NCBI GenBank assembly: GCA_032586195.1
Contig: JAWHQP010000005.1
Location: 62,001 to 126,000, forward strand
DNA from: JAWHQP01 sp032586195
GTDB lineage: Bacteria > Pseudomonadota > Gammaproteobacteria > Enterobacterales > Pasteurellaceae
DNA length: 64,000 nucleotides
Reading direction: 5' to 3'
Shown: positions 60,397-64,000 of the stretch, piece by piece
How the letters are laid out: every line of letters starts with the position of its first letter
How positions within the stretch are numbered: the stretch's first letter is position 1
Notes under the pieces: model-generated
Databases searched by the model: none
Seen by the model: the letters and a program-made list of their open reading frames with translations, nothing else
What the model was told of the DNA's origin: nothing
Position numbers and translations under genes: made by a program

Positions 60397-61689
60397 ATGA
60401 TGACGGAACAACAGTTACTAGACTTCGATCATCGCTATCTCTGGCATCCCTACTCTTCGTTCTGTTCCAACCATCCTATGTATGCCGTTGAACGTGCTGA
60501 CGGTGTCATCATTACGCTTAAAAACGGGCAGCGGCTCATTGACGGCATGTCCTCTTGGTGGGCGGCATTGCACGGTTATAATCATCCGCGTTTAAACGAG
60601 GCGGCAAACCGACAATTAAGTCAAATGAGCCACATTATGTTCGGCGGTTTTACCCATGAGCCGGCAGTCAAACTGGCACGGAAATTGGTGTCTGTTCTGC
60701 CTGCCGGGCTGGATAAGATCTTCTTTGCCGACAGTGGTTCCGTGGCGGTGGAAGTGGCAATGAAAATGGCAATTCAATATCAACAGGCAAAAGGGAAAAC
60801 CGAAAGGGTCAGGTTTGCTACCATTCGTTCCGGCTATCACGGCGATACCTGGCATGCGATGTCAGTATGCGATCCCGTCACGGGAATGCACAGCTTATTT
60901 ACCAAAAGCCTGCCGATTCAGTATTTTCTGCCGCAGCCGTCCGTTACCTTTTCCCAGCAATGGGATGAACAAGCCATCGCGCCATTGGCCGATTTACTCG
61001 CACAAAAAAGTCATGAGATTGCGGGCTTAATTTTAGAACCGATCGTGCAGGGAGCCGGCGGTATGTATTTCTATTCGCCGACTTATTTAATCAAAGCACA
61101 GGCCTTATGCCGACAATACGGCGTATTGCTGATCTTTGATGAAATTGCCACCGGCTTCGGCCGTACGGGCAAATTATTTGCCTTGGAACACGCGGGTGTT
61201 ACCCCTGATATTATCTGTTTGGGTAAAGCATTGACAGGCGGCTATCTCACCCTTTCGGCGACGATTACCCATCAGCATATCGCTGATACCATTTGCCGGG
61301 GCGATGCCAAATGCTTTATGCACGGCCCGACCTTTATGGCAAATCCGCTCGCCTGCGCTATTGCAGAGGCATCAATTTCACTGCTGCTGGAAAGCGATTG
61401 GCAGGCTAAAGTGAAACGGATTGAAAGCCAACTAATACGGGAACTGTCACCCGCCAACGCTTTCAACAGCGTTAAAGAAGTGCGTGTACTTGGTGCGATC
61501 GGCGTGATTGAAATGCACGAACCCGTGAATATCGCCACGCTACAGCCTCGGTTTGTCGCGCAAGGCGTCTGGCTGCGACCGTTCGCCCGTCTGGTGTATG
61601 TAATGCCGCCGTTTATTATTCAACCCGATCAATTAACTCTATTAACCCAAGGCATTTTGCAGGCATTAAAGGACGAATATCATGAATAA
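60397..61689 (+). CDS. bioA: Adenosylmethionine-8-amino-7-oxononanoate aminotransferase
   Basis: A 430-residue PLP enzyme of biotin synthesis. It has WHPYSS near residues 16-21, the MSSWWAALHGYNHP segment near 50-63, PLP-binding DEIATGFGRTG near 247-257 and the lysine in CLGKALTGGYLTLSAT near 272-287. Length matches E. coli BioA (429). It is the first gene of bioA-bioF-bioG-bioC and overlaps bioF by 8 bases. I see no convincing BirA operator upstream. Confidence 0.97.
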   Translation: MMTEQQLLDFDHRYLWHPYSSFCSNHPMYAVERADGVIITLKNGQRLIDGMSSWWAALHGYNHPRLNEAANRQLSQMSHIMFGGFTHEPAVKLARKLVSVLPAGLDKIFFADSGSVAVEVAMKMAIQYQQAKGKTERVRFATIRSGYHGDTWHAMSVCDPVTGMHSLFTKSLPIQYFLPQPSVTFSQQWDEQAIAPLADLLAQKSHEIAGLILEPIVQGAGGMYFYSPTYLIKAQALCRQYGVLLIFDEIATGFGRTGKLFALEHAGVTPDIICLGKALTGGYLTLSATITHQHIADTICRGDAKCFMHGPTFMANPLACAIAEASISLLLESDWQAKVKRIESQLIRELSPANAFNSVKEVRVLGAIGVIEMHEPVNIATLQPRFVAQGVWLRPFARLVYVMPPFIIQPDQLTLLTQGILQALKDEYHE

Positions 61690-62860
61690 CTCTCCGTTAG
61701 CGGATTTCGCCGCTCAGTTGGCTCAATTGGCGCAGCAAGGTCAACGGCGGACGATTCCCGACTTAATCCACCAAGGGAAATGGATCGAACATGACGGACA
61801 ACGTATGCTGAATATGTCATCCAACGATTATCTGGGTTTAGCCAATGACGATTCTTTACGCCGGCAGTTTTTGGAAAACTATGCGGATCAATTACCGCGC
61901 TTTACTTCATCCTCATCCCGTTTATTAACGGGGTCGTTCCCGATTTATCAGCAATTGGAAAGCCTAATTGCCTCCCGTTTCGGACGCGAAGCCTGTCTGC
62001 TGTTTAACAGCGGCTATCACGCCAACATCGGTATTTTGCCCGCCCTCTGTGATAAACAGACCTTAATCGTGGCGGACAAGCTGGTGCACGCCAGTATCAT
62101 TGACGGTATCCGTCTAAGCGGCTGTGATTTTATTCGCTATCGCCACAATGATTATTCGCACTTACAACAAATCTTGCAAAAATCACACCGCACTTTTAAG
62201 CGGATCATTATCGTCACCGAAAGCCTGTTCAGTATGGACGGCGACATGGCGGATCTGAAAACCTTAGTAGGGTTCAAACGGCAATTCGACAATATTTTAT
62301 TGTATGTTGACGAAGCCCACGCTATCGGCGCCTATGGCGAACAGGGATTAGGCATCGCCGAACAGATGAACTGTATCGGACAGATCGATTTATTGGTCGG
62401 TACATTCGGCAAAGCGCTGGCTTCCATGGGAGCTTATGCGGTATGCGACGGCGTGTTGCGAGAATATTTAATCAATAGCATGCGGCCGCTGATTTTTTCC
62501 ACTGCCCTGCCGCCGTTTAACGTGACATGGACGCATTTTCTGTTCGAAAAATTACCGCAATTTGCCGGCCGCCGCCGGCATCTGGCTCGGTTAAGCGACC
62601 ATTTACGTCAATATCTGCAAGAACATACGGAAATGCCGATGCCAAGCCAAAGCGGGATTATCCCTTACATTCTGGGCGATAATCAACGCACACTGGCAAC
62701 CGCCGCCTATTTACAACAGCAAGGTTTCTACTGTCTGCCGATCCGTCCGCCGACCGTGCCGAAAGGCACTTCTCGTATCCGCGTGTCACTGACGGCGGAC
62801 ATGACCATGGAGGAATTAGACCGATTTATTCATTGTTTAGCGACGGTAAAAACTCGCTGA
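61682..62860 (+). CDS. bioF: 8-amino-7-oxononanoate synthase
   Basis: A 392-residue PLP enzyme condensing pimeloyl-ACP (or -CoA) with alanine. It has NMSSNDYLGL near residues 42-51, FNSGYHANIG near 107-116, ESLFSMDGD near 181-189, VDEAHAIGAYG near 212-222 and the PLP lysine in GTFGKALASMGAY near 240-252. An uptake signal sequence (62187) lies in a surface region. It overlaps bioA by 8 bases; bioG begins 41 bases after its stop. Confidence 0.97.
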   Translation: MNNSPLADFAAQLAQLAQQGQRRTIPDLIHQGKWIEHDGQRMLNMSSNDYLGLANDDSLRRQFLENYADQLPRFTSSSSRLLTGSFPIYQQLESLIASRFGREACLLFNSGYHANIGILPALCDKQTLIVADKLVHASIIDGIRLSGCDFIRYRHNDYSHLQQILQKSHRTFKRIIIVTESLFSMDGDMADLKTLVGFKRQFDNILLYVDEAHAIGAYGEQGLGIAEQMNCIGQIDLLVGTFGKALASMGAYAVCDGVLREYLINSMRPLIFSTALPPFNVTWTHFLFEKLPQFAGRRRHLARLSDHLRQYLQEHTEMPMPSQSGIIPYILGDNQRTLATAAYLQQQGFYCLPIRPPTVPKGTSRIRVSLTADMTMEELDRFIHCLATVKTR

Positions 62861-62901
62861 AACAGCACCGCACTTTGTATTACAGCTTAAAGGAATTGAC
62901 C

Positions 62902-63558
62902 ATGCAAACCCGATTGATTAACCGTGGACAGCAACATTTAATTGTTTATTTTGCCGGCTGGGGCACCACGCCGGATGCGATTAAACATCTGACATTACCT
63001 ATCAATTATGATTTATTAATTTGTTACGACTATCAGGATTTAGCCCTTGATTTCGATTTTTCACCCTATCGGCACATGCGGACGGTAGCCTGGTCAATGG
63101 GCGTTTGGGCGGCGGAACGGGCTATGCGCCACATTCCTTTGCTCTCCGCCACGGCAATTAACGGAACCGGTTTACCCTGTCACGACCGATACGGCATTCC
63201 GCGGGATATTTTTGCCGGCACTATGGCCGGTTTAAACGCGGCTGCACGGACAAAATTCGAACGTCGGATGTGTGCGGATAAAACCGTTTTTGCGCAATAT
63301 CAGCAATTTACCGCACGTCCTTTGGAAAACGTCCGTCAGGAACTCACCGCGCTTGACGCCTGTCTGCAACAGGATATGCGTACCGATTTAATTTCATGGA
63401 CGAACAGCTGGATCGGCACACGGGATCGTATTTTTCCGGTTGAAAATCAGTTGGCTTACTGGCGGCCTCGCTGCGCTTATCAAACCGCTGATTTCGCCCA
63501 TTACCCTTTTTTATCTTTCAGTACCTGGGAACAATTATGGACATCTCGTCAGGGCTAA
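62902..63558 (+). CDS. bioG: BioG, pimeloyl-ACP methyl ester esterase
   Basis: A 218-residue alpha/beta-hydrolase starting MQTRLINRGQQHLIVYFAGWGT. The nucleophile serine is in VAWSMGVWAAE near residues 64-74. BioG replaces BioH in Haemophilus and many other bacteria, freeing pimeloyl-ACP at the end of the BioC-started pathway. The ATG at 62902 has AAAGGA upstream; the longer frame from 62833 overlaps bioF and the uptake sequence at 62867. It overlaps bioC by 22 bases. Confidence 0.92.
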   Translation: MQTRLINRGQQHLIVYFAGWGTTPDAIKHLTLPINYDLLICYDYQDLALDFDFSPYRHMRTVAWSMGVWAAERAMRHIPLLSATAINGTGLPCHDRYGIPRDIFAGTMAGLNAAARTKFERRMCADKTVFAQYQQFTARPLENVRQELTALDACLQQDMRTDLISWTNSWIGTRDRIFPVENQLAYWRPRCAYQTADFAHYPFLSFSTWEQLWTSRQG

Positions 63559-64000
63559 CGAAACCGTGCATTAAACGGCGTTTTAGCGCGGCTCTCGCCA
63601 CCTATGATCAGCAAAGCGAAGTGCAGCGACGGATTAATCTACGGTTGCTGCAATTATTACAGCGTACCGGGAGAAAACATTTTCGGCACATTTTAGAAGT
63701 CGGTTGTGGCACGGGCGGATTAACCCGGTTATTGGCCCAACATTGCCGGGCGGCACAATGGACGCTCAACGATCTGTGCGATACCCGCTTTTTCATCGAT
63801 AAGATCTTGCAAGGGCAAAATTATCAGTTCCACTGCGGTGACGCGGAAACCGTCCGTTTCACCTCACGTTACGATCTGATTGCCAGTGCTTCGGCATTAC
63901 AATGGTTCAGCCGACCGCAAGCGTTTATCCGACAATGCGTCGATAAATTAAACAATGACGGATTACTGCTGTTAAGCACATTTTCGCCCGATAATCTCAT
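63537..64000 (+). CDS. bioC: BioC, malonyl-ACP O-methyltransferase (5' part)
   Basis: The frame starts at ATG 63537 and is open to the window edge: 154 residues. It begins with the family's KRRFSAALATYDQQSEVQRRI (in parts, residues 13-33) and has the SAM-binding motif LEVGCGTGGLTRLL near residues 58-71, and GDAE, SASALQW further on. BioC starts biotin synthesis by methylating malonyl-ACP; BioG later removes the methyl. Overlap with bioG by 22 bases suggests coupling. Confidence 0.93.
   Translation, partial: MDISSGLTKPCIKRRFSAALATYDQQSEVQRRINLRLLQLLQRTGRKHFRHILEVGCGTGGLTRLLAQHCRAAQWTLNDLCDTRFFIDKILQGQNYQFHCGDAETVRFTSRYDLIASASALQWFSRPQAFIRQCVDKLNNDGLLLLSTFSPDNL

Larger units (their letters stand above)
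7248..62875. repeat. DNA uptake signal sequences (Haemophilus type), dispersed
   Basis: The core AAGTGCGGT occurs on the plus strand starting at 8664, 12183, 20268, 22809, 23367, 24805, 29799, 34344, 37331, 38569, 39423, 43034, 46080, 48078, 55194, 57456 and 59320. On the minus strand (as ACCGCACTT) it starts at 7248, 10709, 16120, 18688, 19167, 20714, 21923, 28098, 28568, 29764, 33595, 34400, 36516, 39324, 41457, 45325, 49865, 52420, 54448, 55973, 59351, 62187 and 62867. Most are followed by a G/T and an AT-rich block, the extended Hin-subclade form. I counted these by eye; a few may be missed. Confidence 0.95.

Noticed and set aside
1..64000. CRISPR arrays, prophage or insertion sequences
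   Set aside because: No direct-repeat/spacer pattern, integrase, transposase or phage gene was seen; the only dispersed repeat is the uptake sequence.

Overview
The window is chromosomal DNA of a Pasteurellaceae bacterium. The strongest evidence is the family's Haemophilus-type DNA uptake signal sequence: I count at least 40 exact copies of the 9-base core AAGTGCGGT on the two strands, about one per 1.6 kb. Gene content agrees: comE1 with a competence-type CRP-S site, BioG-type biotin genes, and the rpsU-dnaG-rpoD and murJ/ribF-ileS-lspA-ispH clusters. Overall feel is a rumen or animal commensal such as Basfia/Mannheimia succiniciproducens, but the species is an inference. I see no prophage, insertion sequence, CRISPR array or rRNA operon. 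Almost all of the window is ordinary core genome.

Layout. 1-8.4 kb: end of a YddA-like ABC transporter, a YczE-type membrane protein, the nucleoside salvage genes nupC, deoB and deoD, a POT peptide transporter, djlA and dusC. 8.4-16 kb: a small secreted protein, an amidohydrolase with a structured leader, the envelope genes yejM/yejL, yejK, bamE and cpxRA. 16-25.2 kb: dnaE, paeA-like, a DUF1523 gene and the mltG-tmk-holB-tatD operon. 25.3-31.4 kb: rpiA-serA, hemW, rdgB, comE1, ispH and lspA. 31.4-38.5 kb: ileS, ribF, an EamA transporter and murJ, divergent from rpsT. 38.5-43.7 kb: ytjB divergent from serB-yajQ, a frameshifted outer-membrane receptor and a tRNA. 43.8-49.8 kb: rpsU-dnaG-rpoD divergent from tsaD-tdk. 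50-55.2 kb: a YddB-like TonB receptor with a PqqL-like M16 protease. 55.3-64 kb: arfA, perM, small membrane proteins, an AraC regulator, psd and bioA-bioF-bioG-bioC, cut by the window end.

Genes that work together. NupC imports nucleosides, DeoD phosphorolyses them and DeoB makes ribose-5-phosphate. RpiA works on the same metabolite, and both deoB and rpiA have a PurR-like 16-bp palindrome 20-26 bases before the start codon. YddB and PqqL resemble a protease-associated import system, with a Fur-like site over the promoter.

The observations most worth a second look are: the terminator hairpin inside the arfA reading frame (non-stop mRNA control), the CRP-S site ahead of comE1, the Fur-like promoter of yddB-pqqL, the two PurR-like boxes, a CRP site plus 11-bp phased TGTTAA repeats ahead of the peptide transporter, and an unexplained structured leader before the amidohydrolase. 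Uptake sequences are also used as inverted pairs forming terminators and as parts of signal peptides. I did not find a clearly unprecedented multi-gene system.
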